Source: Chitinophaga silvatica
Lineage (GTDB): Bacteria > Bacteroidota > Bacteroidia > Chitinophagales > Chitinophagaceae
Reading direction: 5' to 3'
DNA length: 64,000 nt
Assembly: GCF_003419895.1 (NCBI RefSeq)
Contig: NZ_QPMM01000012.1
Span: forward strand, 124,001 to 188,000
How positions within the stretch are numbered: position 1 is the first letter of the stretch; the number at the start of each line of letters is the position of its first letter. Positions 7,442 through 15,621 of this stretch are shown piece after piece. Under the pieces are notes generated by a model that did not search any database, had not been told where the DNA came from, and saw nothing but the letters and a program-made list of their open reading frames with translations. Both the position numbers and the translations under genes were made by a program.

Positions 7442-8314
7442 TCAATATTTAAAGTAGCTGGCTAATAACCCTTTAACAGGAAGCTTAACCCTGAAAGTAC
7501 TACCACTTAATGGATATTTTGCAATCAGTTCTTCATTCATATGCTCCCTTGCAGTAGTGATCAATAGCTCATCCAGATCATTGCCCCCAAATACACAATT
7601 AGAAACATGCGGTGCCGGTACTTCTACCTTTGCCAGTAACTGGCCGGTAACAGGATTCCAGCAATAAACTCCAAAACCACCCCAATGGGCAATCCATAGG
7701 TTTCCATCACTATCTGCTGTCATTCCATCAGGCCATCCATAACCTTCAGGTATCTCAACGGCAATCCGGGAGAAAGTTATATTTCCGGTTTCATTATCAT
7801 ATTCGAATTCCTGTACCTTACGGGTATCTGTGTCAATATAATACATCAATTTACCAATCCATACCAGTCCATTTGAAATAGTTACTCCCTGTAATTTATG
7901 CTCAGGAGCAGATTTCCCATCGATACAATAAAGATTGCCAGTTCCGGAATCGGCTGGCATCTGCATAGTACCAATCCATAACCGGCCGGCCGGATCGCAT
8001 TTACCATCATTACACCTAACATTAATACGTGTATCCAATACCGTAACATCTTCTCCCAACCCATCTTCAGGAGAGAAGAAAGCCACTCCATGATGCGTAC
8101 CAACAAGCAATTGCTTTCCACCCACTACTGGTACAAGCATGGTAACATACCTGTTTGCTTCATAACTGTATAATTGCCCTGCCAGGTCTTTACTATAAAT
8201 TTTTTGGCCCAGAATATCCACCCACCACCAGCTTTTTCTTTCTTCCCACCAAAATGCACCTTCTCCTAATTCTGATGTCAACGTGGCTAATATAGTTGCT
8301 TGATAATGTTTCAT
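7442..8314 (-). CDS. SMP-30/gluconolactonase/LRE-family protein
   Basis: A 290-residue six-bladed beta-propeller of the SMP-30 family, metal-dependent lactonases acting on sugar lactones. Signature segments are GEGAFWWEERKSWWWVDI near the N-terminus (first metal ligand Glu), NDGKCDPAGRLWIGTM in the middle, LVWIGKLMYYIDTDTRKV, and WPDGMTADSDGNLWIAHWGG with the Asp of the metal site. The open frame extends 38 codons further, but a perfect -7 box at 8321-8328 and the family N-terminus point to the ATG at 8312-8314 (MKHYQATILATL). It is divergent from the DUF2157 gene, 62 nt apart. Confidence 0.9.
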   Translation of the reverse strand: MKHYQATILATLTSELGEGAFWWEERKSWWWVDILGQKIYSKDLAGQLYSYEANRYVTMLVPVVGGKQLLVGTHHGVAFFSPEDGLGEDVTVLDTRINVRCNDGKCDPAGRLWIGTMQMPADSGTGNLYCIDGKSAPEHKLQGVTISNGLVWIGKLMYYIDTDTRKVQEFEYDNETGNITFSRIAVEIPEGYGWPDGMTADSDGNLWIAHWGGFGVYCWNPVTGQLLAKVEVPAPHVSNCVFGGNDLDELLITTAREHMNEELIAKYPLSGSTFRVKLPVKGLLASYFKY

Positions 8315-8320
8315 ATCCTG

Positions 8321-8328
8321 CAAAGATA
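8321..8328 (-). promoter_or_regulatory. -7 box directly before the SMP-30 start
   Basis: TATCTTTG on the minus strand ends 6 nt before the ATG at 8314, so the mRNA would have a leader of only a few bases. It decides the start codon of the SMP-30 gene. Confidence 0.55.
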
Positions 8329-8376
8329 ATTTTGCTGGTTGAAATTGTATATTGCAGTGATCACTCATTACTGAAT

Positions 8377-9351
8377 ATGAATCAAATCCCATCCGAACAC
8401 CAGGAACAAACTGAACTAAATAGTTCACAACTCCAAAACTTTAAATCATACGCCAGTCAACCCCTGTTTTCACTTCACTGGGAATTAAAGGTTATCTTAT
8501 ATCTGGGCGTTTTATTACTAAGTAGTGGCTTAGGAATCCTGATTTATGAGAACTTAGACAGTATCAGCCACCAGGCTATTCTGGCCGCTATGGCTCTTGT
8601 AACTGCAGGTTGCTTTGTTTATTGTTATAAACAGGCCTCCCCTTTCTCCTGGCAGCGGGTTGAATCACCGAGTCCGTTTTTCGATTATTTGTTGCTGCTG
8701 GGCTGCCTGACATTTATTTCGTTTATAGGCTACCTGCAATTTGCCTACAATGTATTCGGAACAAAATACGGGTTAGCTACAGCCATTCCACTGATCGTTC
8801 TGTTTTTTACAGCTTATTATTTCGATCATTTAGGTGTACTCTCACTGGCAATAACCAATCTTGCCGCCTGGATGGGGCTAACAGTTACTCCTTTAAAAAT
8901 CCTCAGCTCCAACGATTTTAGCAGCGACAGAATTGTTTATACAGGGATGGTACTGGGAATATTGTTGCTGGCACTGGCAATAATTTCTGAAAGGAAACAA
9001 CTAAAAGCACATTTTGCTTTTACCTATAGAAACTTTGGAGTAAATATCTTTTATATTGCCTGTCTGGCGGCCATTATAGAACGTTATAACAGCTCACTGC
9101 TATGGGCAGTAGTGATTACCCTGTTTTTCGTGTATTTATGGAAACTATCGCATAAAATACAGTCGCTTTACTTCCTTGTGATATCAATCATTTATGAGTA
9201 TATAGCATTGGTTGCTTTATTCCTCATTTATGTAACTCAAGTAATCAAAGATTTTGCCTTTATAGTCTTCTGGTTATTTGCATCAGCCGTAGCCGTAATC
9301 ATATTCCTAATTTACCTGAGCAAAAAGTTTAAAAATGATCGCTTACAATAA
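8377..9351 (+). CDS. DUF2157-type multi-pass membrane protein
   Basis: A 324-residue inner-membrane protein with about ten hydrophobic helices after a polar N-terminal 45 residues. The helices start at LKVILYLGVLLLSSGLGIL and end at AVIIFLIYLSKK. The arrangement matches the DUF2157 group of predicted membrane proteins of unknown function. I start at ATG 8377 (MNQIPSEHQEQ); the 27 codons upstream overlap the SMP-30 promoter and have poor coding character. It overlaps the next membrane-protein gene by 17 nt, so the two are translated as a pair. Confidence 0.8.
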   Translation: MNQIPSEHQEQTELNSSQLQNFKSYASQPLFSLHWELKVILYLGVLLLSSGLGILIYENLDSISHQAILAAMALVTAGCFVYCYKQASPFSWQRVESPSPFFDYLLLLGCLTFISFIGYLQFAYNVFGTKYGLATAIPLIVLFFTAYYFDHLGVLSLAITNLAAWMGLTVTPLKILSSNDFSSDRIVYTGMVLGILLLALAIISERKQLKAHFAFTYRNFGVNIFYIACLAAIIERYNSSLLWAVVITLFFVYLWKLSHKIQSLYFLVISIIYEYIALVALFLIYVTQVIKDFAFIVFWLFASAVAVIIFLIYLSKKFKNDRLQ

Positions 9352-10465
9352 AGAATCCCTGGATCACCTGGCGGTTAGAGAAACTGCCGCCAATGCGTTG
9401 CATCAGGGGTATATAGACCAATCGACCTACGATAGCATTCTCACAGCCAACCCGGTTGATTTTTATACGCCAGGGTTATTTGCCCGTATTGGCATTTATG
9501 TTTTAACATGGATGGCACTATTATTTGGGGTGGGATTTATTTCCCTGATTTTATTCTCACATGATTTTAAAGAAGAAATATTATATCCATTTGCATTTTT
9601 AGTAGGAGCCGGTTGTATTTTTCTTTTAGAAATGCTGATAAGAGAGAAGAGGATATACAGAGCCGGGATTGATGATGCCTTATTACTTGCTGGTGCAGGC
9701 GCCATCATTCTGAGTATGTATTTTTTATATAAGCATGATGATATTTACCTGGCGATTGTTACCTGCTTAGTTACTATAGCTGCCACTATCAGATATGCCG
9801 ACAAATTGATGGTCGCCGCTGCTTATACATCCTTCCTGGCAATTATCTTTTTATTGCTGGAATCCAGATTCCTGGCCATTCTGCCATTTATTATCATGGG
9901 CATTTCATTAGTAGCATATTTTATTTGTAAAAGAAATGCAGAAAAATTTTCGTTCAGGCATTATCGTGATTGTTTTCAGCTAACTACAATTCTGGCTTTA
10001 GCCAGTTTTTATGCGGCAGGAAATTATTATGTAATTCAAACCTTATCTCCATCCGGAGTTCCAATTCCATGGCTGTTCTGGGGTTTTACTGTAATAGTGC
10101 CAATACTCTTTATTTACTTAGGGATAAAGAAAAAGGATGTTATTTTATTGAGGAGCGGATTAATTTATATTGCCATTGCTATACTTACTATCAGGTATTT
10201 TTATTCGGTGATGCCGTTAGCTACAGCAATGATTATTTCAGGTGCTGTACTGATTGCATTGGCGTGGGCCCTTATACGTTATTTGCATAAACCCAAACAT
10301 GGGTTTACTTATGAAGCAGTTGCACAACCTTCGTTGGCCGATAAACTAAATATCAGTGGATTAATTATTGCCCAAACATTTGGTGGAGGGGCAAATCAAC
10401 AAGATAGTGGCGTACAGTTTGGAGGTGGTAGCGGAGGCGGAGGCGGAGCATCTGGAGAGTATTAA
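9335..10465 (+). CDS. Multi-pass membrane protein with Gly-rich tail, partner of the DUF2157 protein
   Basis: A 376-residue membrane protein with about ten transmembrane helices between residues 50 and 325. The N-terminal 45 residues are soluble (VRETAANALHQGYIDQSTYD) and resemble the N-terminal helix pair found in DUF2157-like proteins. The C-terminus is unusual: it leaves the membrane and ends in a soluble tail with FGGGSGGGGGASGEY. Such Gly/Ser tails occur in some membrane-anchored proteins with surface-exposed ends, but no function can be assigned. The start overlaps the preceding gene by 17 nt and the gene ends at a strong terminator. Confidence 0.75.
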   Translation: MIAYNKESLDHLAVRETAANALHQGYIDQSTYDSILTANPVDFYTPGLFARIGIYVLTWMALLFGVGFISLILFSHDFKEEILYPFAFLVGAGCIFLLEMLIREKRIYRAGIDDALLLAGAGAIILSMYFLYKHDDIYLAIVTCLVTIAATIRYADKLMVAAAYTSFLAIIFLLLESRFLAILPFIIMGISLVAYFICKRNAEKFSFRHYRDCFQLTTILALASFYAAGNYYVIQTLSPSGVPIPWLFWGFTVIVPILFIYLGIKKKDVILLRSGLIYIAIAILTIRYFYSVMPLATAMIISGAVLIALAWALIRYLHKPKHGFTYEAVAQPSLADKLNISGLIIAQTFGGGANQQDSGVQFGGGSGGGGGASGEY

Positions 10466-10475
10466 TGATTTTGAG

Positions 10476-10506
10476 AGAGGATGTTCCAAAAGCATCCTCT
10501 TTTTTG
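10476..10506 (+). terminator. Intrinsic terminator of the membrane-protein pair
   Basis: Perfect 8-bp stem AGAGGATG/CATCCTCT with a 9-nt loop and six T on the plus strand. Confidence 0.9.
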
Positions 10507-10529
10507 TTCCTTTATCAGCACTATAAACG

Positions 10530-10565
10530 AAAAAAGGCAGCCTCTACACTGTAAAGACTGCCTCT
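10530..10565 (-). terminator. Terminator of the tRNA-Gly operon
   Basis: Minus-strand hairpin with AGGCAG/CTGCCT at the base and a run of six T, starting 11 nt after the last tRNA. Confidence 0.85.
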
Positions 10566-10575
10566 TATTTATTTG

Positions 10576-10648
<73 letters not shown>

Positions 10649-10674
10649 AGGGAATTAAGAACTTTTAAAAAATG

Positions 10675-10747
<73 letters not shown>

Positions 10748-10773
10748 AGGGAATTAAGAACTTTTAAAAAATG

Positions 10774-10846
<73 letters not shown>

Positions 10847-10872
10847 AGGGAATTAAGAACTTTTAAAAAATG

Positions 10873-10945
<73 letters not shown>

Positions 10946-10970
10946 AGGGAATTAAGAACTTTTAAAAATG

Positions 10971-11043
10971 AGCGGAAGACCGGGCTCGAACCGGCCACCC
11001 CAACCTTGGCAAGGTTGTGCTCTACCAAATGAGCTACTTCCGC
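10971..11043 (-). tRNA. tRNA-Gly (GCC), promoter-proximal variant copy
   Basis: Differs from the other four copies by a compensated pair change at the base of the anticodon stem (AACCTTGCCAAGGTT in place of GACCTTGCCAAGGTC). Because both strands of the stem changed together, it is a functional variant, not decay. It is first in transcription order. Confidence 0.96.
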
Positions 11044-11126
11044 TTATAATATTTTGATTTTAAGAACTTCCCAACTTATTGACAATCTTTCGATTGTGTT
11101 GCCTACAGGCGTTTTTGTTGGGATTG

Positions 11127-11156
11127 CAAAGATAGGGAACGGACTGAAAACACAAA
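11127..11156 (-). promoter_or_regulatory. Promoter of the tRNA-Gly operon
   Basis: Minus strand TTTG (11153-11156), 18 nt, then TATCTTTG (11127-11134), a near-ideal Bacteroidota vegetative promoter. Transcription should start near 11123, 80 nt before the first tRNA. The leader carries a small CAATC-GAAA-GATTG hairpin. A second TATCTTTG on the same strand lies at 11225-11232. Confidence 0.75.
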
Positions 11157-11249
11157 ATTCTTTTTAAAACTTTTCAAAAATATTTTTCAGTCAATCTACC
11201 AAAACACAGTACTATTAAGGATTTCAAAGATAGGACTTTGTAATAATTT

Positions 11250-12470
11250 CTATTTATAAGCTACGTTAACCTCCTGTTTTGCTGGCTTTTTTGCCTTTTT
11301 CTTCTTGTTCCACCAAACATAAAAACCTGTAATTGGCAGAGAGGTACAGATTAAACTAACAATAAAAGCAATAATTTTTCCCGGTAATCCACCAATTGCA
11401 CCCACATGAATATCGTAATTCATGTCTATCAGTTTCTCACCTCTGTTTTTATGGCTATCATTTCTTCTACCTAATAAAGCACCGTTATACCGATCGAATT
11501 GTAATTCATCTGTTCCATAATAGACTTCCTTGCCGTAATATCCCGTAATCCTGTTCACCCCTGTTGGCGCAGTAGTAGGATAAACGGCTATTCGTTGTGC
11601 ATCTACCAGAATAGTTTTAGATTTTGCGTATGCGACATCCAGTGGATTTGCCTCATTATCAGTACTTTCAATAGGTTTGGATTCAGTAACAGGCACTACC
11701 GGGGCCTGAGTTGTACCAGAAGCAGCAACATAAACGGTTGCCTGAAACCATTTAAATGCCCAAACCATACCTGTTAGGGCAATTACCAGGGCAATAAGTA
11801 AGCTATAAAAGCCCAATACGTTATGCAGATCGTAATTTACCCGTTTGAAACTGGCTTTCCATTTAATCTTAAAACTTTGCTCCCGGGTGGTTTTATTCCA
11901 CTTTTTAGGCCACCACATTATGAGTCCGGTTATCAGCAAGATCACAAAGATGAAAGTACTCCAGCCTACAATAGGCTGACCATAAGCAGTATTCAATAAC
12001 AGGCTCCAGTGAAGATATTTTACGATTGAGAAGAAGTTATGCTTATAATCGATATACCCTGTTACAGCTCCGGTATAAGGGTTAATTAATACAGATTCGT
12101 AGTGTTCAACAGTTCCAAAATAGGTAAGGGCAGTATCATTTCCCTTATAGCTCATAAACTCCCAGGCTTTATCAGGAGCGGGATACGTAGTAATATAAAA
12201 AACAGGTTTTTCTGGGCCTAAAGCAGCTTGAGCAGCTTGTTGCAACTTACTCAGTGGCAAAACAGCCTTACTTTCCGGGGTAACATACAGGCTCTTACGG
12301 TAGTAAACATCATTTATTTCCTTTTGGAATACGAATAAACAACCCGTAAGACTTATTATAATTACAATAAGTCCTGATGCTAATCCTAACCAGAGGTGGG
12401 TTTTATCCACAATTAGCCGGAAGAGCGATTTACCTTTCTTTTTCTGAACAAGATCCTTTTTATTATACAT
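11250..12470 (-). CDS. PepSY-associated TM-helix protein
   Basis: A 406-residue inner-membrane protein of the PepSY_TM family, often found with siderophore uptake genes and thought to reduce or process imported iron complexes. Four membrane segments can be seen: LASGLIVIIISLTGCLFVF (about 32-50), GWSTFIFVILLITGLIMWW (about 170), FYSLLIALVIALTGMVWAF (about 220) and IIAFIVSLICTSLPITGFY (about 370). The N-terminal DKTHLWLGLASG and LHWSLLLN segments hold the His residues typical of the family. A lysine-rich cytoplasmic tail follows. No TonB receptor lies next to it here; the small membrane gene upstream ends in its own terminator. Confidence 0.88.
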   Translation of the reverse strand: MYNKKDLVQKKKGKSLFRLIVDKTHLWLGLASGLIVIIISLTGCLFVFQKEINDVYYRKSLYVTPESKAVLPLSKLQQAAQAALGPEKPVFYITTYPAPDKAWEFMSYKGNDTALTYFGTVEHYESVLINPYTGAVTGYIDYKHNFFSIVKYLHWSLLLNTAYGQPIVGWSTFIFVILLITGLIMWWPKKWNKTTREQSFKIKWKASFKRVNYDLHNVLGFYSLLIALVIALTGMVWAFKWFQATVYVAASGTTQAPVVPVTESKPIESTDNEANPLDVAYAKSKTILVDAQRIAVYPTTAPTGVNRITGYYGKEVYYGTDELQFDRYNGALLGRRNDSHKNRGEKLIDMNYDIHVGAIGGLPGKIIAFIVSLICTSLPITGFYVWWNKKKKAKKPAKQEVNVAYK

Positions 12471-12559
12471 GGCCCGAGCACTAAATAGCCATCAAATTTC
12501 TTATATAACAACAAAAAGGGGGAATCGGATCAGGAAAATCATTTACGCGATAGGGAAAT

Positions 12560-12590
12560 AAAAAACCTCCTGCCGGTAAACCGGAGGAGG
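12560..12590 (-). terminator. Intrinsic terminator of the small membrane-protein gene
   Basis: Minus-strand hairpin of about 10 bp (CCTCCTCCGG with CCGG-C-AGGAGG, one bulge) followed by six T, 25 nt after the stop at 12616. Confidence 0.8.
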
Positions 12591-12615
12591 CTGGATAATT
12601 ATGTTGAGTAAAAAC

Positions 12616-12816
12616 TTACTTGTATTTAGGATTATACAGTGTGCTTTCTGGTACTTTTACGTCAGGTTTGCCTTGATATCTGTGTTTGTAAAGATTATAG
12701 CAACCACCTAACATGAAAGTTACGATACAAAACAATTGCACATAAAACATCCAGCGAGAGCGGGAAACCTTATCTAAGGTGATATCTTTAGTATTTTCTA
12801 CTGTATTCTGTTCCAT
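12616..12816 (-). CDS. Small single-span membrane protein, unknown function
   Basis: A 66-residue protein with a charged N-terminus, one transmembrane helix (residues about 24-42, MFYVQLFCIVTFMLGGCYN) and a basic C-terminal tail ending in YNPKYK. No family recognised. The gene is credible because it has a clean ATG, its own intrinsic terminator and codon use like its neighbours. It lies between the glycosyltransferase and PepSY genes on the same strand but is set off by the terminator. Confidence 0.65.
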   Translation of the reverse strand: MEQNTVENTKDITLDKVSRSRWMFYVQLFCIVTFMLGGCYNLYKHRYQGKPDVKVPESTLYNPKYK

Positions 12817-12883
12817 AATCAGTTTATTTCCGGTGCAAACCTACACAATATTTTGAAATTTTAGAATTTTTCATGCCTTGATT

Positions 12884-13906
12884 TCAATTGTTTAAGGATG
12901 AAAAATATTTATGTCGAAGGAAATAATAGCGCCAGATCATAATTCCATGGAATACTCCGGTCATTTTCATCAATTTCACTTCCGGCAAATGATCATTTCG
13001 TACATAGGTTTTACGCCAGCGGTAATAGTCTTTATACGCCCTGTAAATAGCTGCTGTATCTTTAGGTTTCCCGGCCACCAGGCTTTTAACTCCGGCTAAA
13101 ATATCGAGAAAGAAACGCTGTACCAATACAATCCACCGGTCTTCGCTATGCAGATTTTTCCAGAGCATCATCAGGTTATTCCTGAAATTCAGGTAAAGTT
13201 TGCGGGGATTTCCTTGCGGCAAACTCCCTCCTCCAACGTGGTATACTACAGAATCCGGGCAGTAACAGATACGGTATCCGGCTCTTTTAAGGCGCCAGCA
13301 GAGGTCAACTTCCTCCATATGAGCAAAGAAGTTGCTATCGAATCCGCCTACTTCATGGAAACCGGAAGATTTAATAAATAAGGCAGCACCGGTAGCCCAG
13401 AAGATATCCTGTACATCATCATATTGCCCATGATCTTTTTCAACAGTGTACAATATTCTTCCCCGGCAGAAGGTATATCCTAAAATATCCATCCAGCCGC
13501 CGGCAGCACCAGCATATTCAAATTCATCCCGTTGTTTGTAAGCCCTGAGTTTAGGTTGACAAGCCACAATCTTTGGGTCTTGCTGCATTAGGCTTATTAC
13601 AGGTTCTATCCATCCGGGTTCTACTTCCACGTCCTGATTGAGCAGCACATAAGTATCTGCCTCCACGTGTTGAAGGGCATCGTTATACCCACCTGCAAAA
13701 CCATCGTTGGTTGGATTTCTGACAATCCTGATCTGGGGGTAATGTTGTTCTACAAAAGCTACGCTGTCGTCTGTTGAGGCATTGTCTGCCAATACTATCT
13801 GCAAGTTGGGATAGGTAGATCCGCATACAGAAGGCAGAAACTTTTCCAGGAAGGATTTTCCATTCCAATTTAAGATAACAACTGCTACTGATGGCAATAC
13901 GGGCAA
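12884..13906 (-). CDS. Family 2 glycosyltransferase (rhamnosyltransferase-like)
   Basis: A 340-residue GT-A fold enzyme that would transfer a sugar from a nucleotide donor during envelope polysaccharide synthesis. The N-terminal VAVVILNWNGKSFLEKFLPS strand, ADNASTDDSV and LLNQDVEVEPGWIEP (DxD region, about residue 95) are standard for GT2. The FFAHMEEVDLCWRLKRAGY segment holds the acidic catalytic base motif. The C-terminal 80 residues are amphipathic and probably membrane-associated. The start is a TTG at 13904-13906, since an in-frame stop lies three codons upstream and no ATG is available. The sugar and acceptor are unknown. Confidence 0.88.
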   Translation of the reverse strand: MPVLPSVAVVILNWNGKSFLEKFLPSVCGSTYPNLQIVLADNASTDDSVAFVEQHYPQIRIVRNPTNDGFAGGYNDALQHVEADTYVLLNQDVEVEPGWIEPVISLMQQDPKIVACQPKLRAYKQRDEFEYAGAAGGWMDILGYTFCRGRILYTVEKDHGQYDDVQDIFWATGAALFIKSSGFHEVGGFDSNFFAHMEEVDLCWRLKRAGYRICYCPDSVVYHVGGGSLPQGNPRKLYLNFRNNLMMLWKNLHSEDRWIVLVQRFFLDILAGVKSLVAGKPKDTAAIYRAYKDYYRWRKTYVRNDHLPEVKLMKMTGVFHGIMIWRYYFLRHKYFSSLNN

Positions 13907-14024
13907 CTGAAATTACGTTTATGCGTGAACAATTCAATTAGAGATGCAAATATGCAACAAAGGATGTTAATATTATGCAACTATTACAGAATCAGAAAAG
14001 CATAATATCGCTTATATTACATGT

Positions 14025-15173
14025 ATGTTTAAACAGTATATCGGATGGAGATTTGTATTGGCAACGATTGCCGTACTAATCATTGGCACAACTATATGGT
14101 TTGTCAGTAATCTATCCAGGAAGATTCAGGAGGAAGAGAGGAAGAAGGTGGCCACCTGGGTGGAGGCAAACCGGGAGCTGTTACAAACAGATTCAGATGT
14201 CAACCTAAATCTGGCGGTGGATATTGTTACCAACAATACAACCATTCCACTTATTCTGACAGATGAAGCAGGCAAAATACTTGATAGCAGAAATCTGGAT
14301 AGTACCCGTATAGCACGGGAACCTCATTATCTGGAAGAGCAGCTTAAGACCTTCAAAAAGCAGCATCCCCCCTTTATAATGGAGGTAGATGCCCGGCAAA
14401 ATCTCTACAACTATATTTATTATGGTGATTCACTGATCCTGCGTCAGATCAGGTATTATCCTTACATCCAGTTAATAGTGGTAGCCCTGTTTATTGGGTT
14501 GGTATTATTTGCCTTGTCGAGCACCAACAGGGCTACTCAAAACCAGGTATGGGTAGGCTTGGCAAAAGAAACGGCACACCAGCTGGGAACTCCTTTATCG
14601 TCAATGGAGGCCTGGTTGGAGATACTGAAAGACAATGAGTCTAATGCAACAATAGTAAGTGAACTTTCCAAGGATGTAGACCGACTAAAGCTGATTACAG
14701 AACGTTTTTCAAAAATTGGTAGTGTACCTCAACTGGAAGAAGTGGATATAGTGGCCCAGGTCAATAATATGGTGGCTTATATACGTAAAAGAGCCCCTCA
14801 AAAGGTTACTATAACCTCTACTTGCAAGGAAGAAGAGCTTACAGCAATGATATCCCCACCGTTGTTCGACTGGGTGGTTGAAAATCTTCTCAAGAATGCG
14901 CTGGATGCAATGGAAGGGAAGGGAAAAATAGAGGTAAGTATCGAGAATCACCCTACTTATGTGACAATAGATATAGCGGATACCGGGAAAGGAATTCCGA
15001 AAATGAACTTCGAAAAAGTATTTAAACCAGGGTTCAGTACGAAAAAAAGAGGATGGGGATTAGGATTATCCCTGGCCCGGCGAATTATCGAAGAATATCA
15101 TCGCGGGCGCTTATATGTAAAGTCGTCTGAGCTTAATAAAGGCACTGTTTTTCGGATTTTGTTAAGAAAATAG
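14025..15173 (+). CDS. Orphan sensor histidine kinase
   Basis: A 382-residue membrane kinase. Membrane helices lie at about residues 10-28 and 145-163, enclosing a 115-residue periplasmic sensor with no recognised fold. The H-box is KETAHQLGTPLSSMEAWLE with the phospho-acceptor His near residue 186. The ATP-binding domain shows the N-box NLLKNALDAM, G1 DTGKGIP and G2 GWGLGLSLARRI. No response regulator lies within 10 kb, so the partner must be encoded elsewhere. The gene ends 60 nt before tRNA-Leu, with the tRNA promoter in between. Confidence 0.92.
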   Translation: MFKQYIGWRFVLATIAVLIIGTTIWFVSNLSRKIQEEERKKVATWVEANRELLQTDSDVNLNLAVDIVTNNTTIPLILTDEAGKILDSRNLDSTRIAREPHYLEEQLKTFKKQHPPFIMEVDARQNLYNYIYYGDSLILRQIRYYPYIQLIVVALFIGLVLFALSSTNRATQNQVWVGLAKETAHQLGTPLSSMEAWLEILKDNESNATIVSELSKDVDRLKLITERFSKIGSVPQLEEVDIVAQVNNMVAYIRKRAPQKVTITSTCKEEELTAMISPPLFDWVVENLLKNALDAMEGKGKIEVSIENHPTYVTIDIADTGKGIPKMNFEKVFKPGFSTKKRGWGLGLSLARRIIEEYHRGRLYVKSSELNKGTVFRILLRK

Positions 15174-15182
15174 ATAAATAAA

Positions 15183-15213
15183 TTTGCTTATTTTAAAAAA
15201 GCGCTTATTTTTG
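15183..15213 (+). promoter_or_regulatory. Promoter of tRNA-Leu
   Basis: TTTG (15183-15186), 19 nt, TATTTTTG (15206-15213); the expected start is about 15 nt before the tRNA. Confidence 0.7.
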
Positions 15214-15231
15214 CACCCCATTCTACCAGAT

Positions 15232-15315
15232 GCGAAGATGGCGAAATTGGTAGACGCGCTACTTTGAGGTGGTAGTGCCTGAAAGGGCTTGGGAGTTCGA
15301 ATCTCCTTCTTCGCA
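15232..15315 (+). tRNA. tRNA-Leu (GAG)
   Basis: Type II tRNA with acceptor GCGAAGA/TCTTCGC, anticodon arm CTACT-TTGAGGT-GGTAG (anticodon GAG), a long variable arm (TGCCTGAAAGGGCTT) and T arm GGGAG-TTCGAAT-CTCCT. Discriminator A; CCA is not encoded. Confidence 0.96.
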
Positions 15316-15321
15316 CAACAG

Positions 15322-15350
15322 AAAGACTTGCAATACTGCAAGTCTTTTTT
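15322..15350 (+). terminator. Terminator of tRNA-Leu
   Basis: Perfect 11-bp stem AAAGACTTGCA/TGCAAGTCTTT with loop ATAC and a T run, 6 nt after the tRNA. Its sequence closely resembles the hairpin repeated in the array that follows. Confidence 0.92.
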
Positions 15351-15621
15351 GTTTATATACAGGATAATTTTTTTTAGATATTTAAAATTTGATTTAGTTA
15401 ATACTTCTACCTCTTTATATTCCCCCTTGCTCACAATATGTTTAAAGGATAACCGAGCAATTAATTTTCAATTTCATTAATAATTTCTGATCAAACTCTC
15501 CTAAATAGGAATGTGTTTTAATATACAGATCCGAATCGTTCTGTAATAACTATACCGTCGACAAAAAATTTTCATCGAAAAGTTAAACGACGATATTATT
15601 AAAGTACTGGAAAGTTAGAAA

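Noticed and set aside
11225..11232. Second TATCTTTG box before the tRNA-Gly operon
   Set aside because: Good -7 match on the minus strand but no TTTG element at the right distance and it lies just after the PepSY stop; the promoter at 11127-11156 is better. Not listed as a separate promoter.
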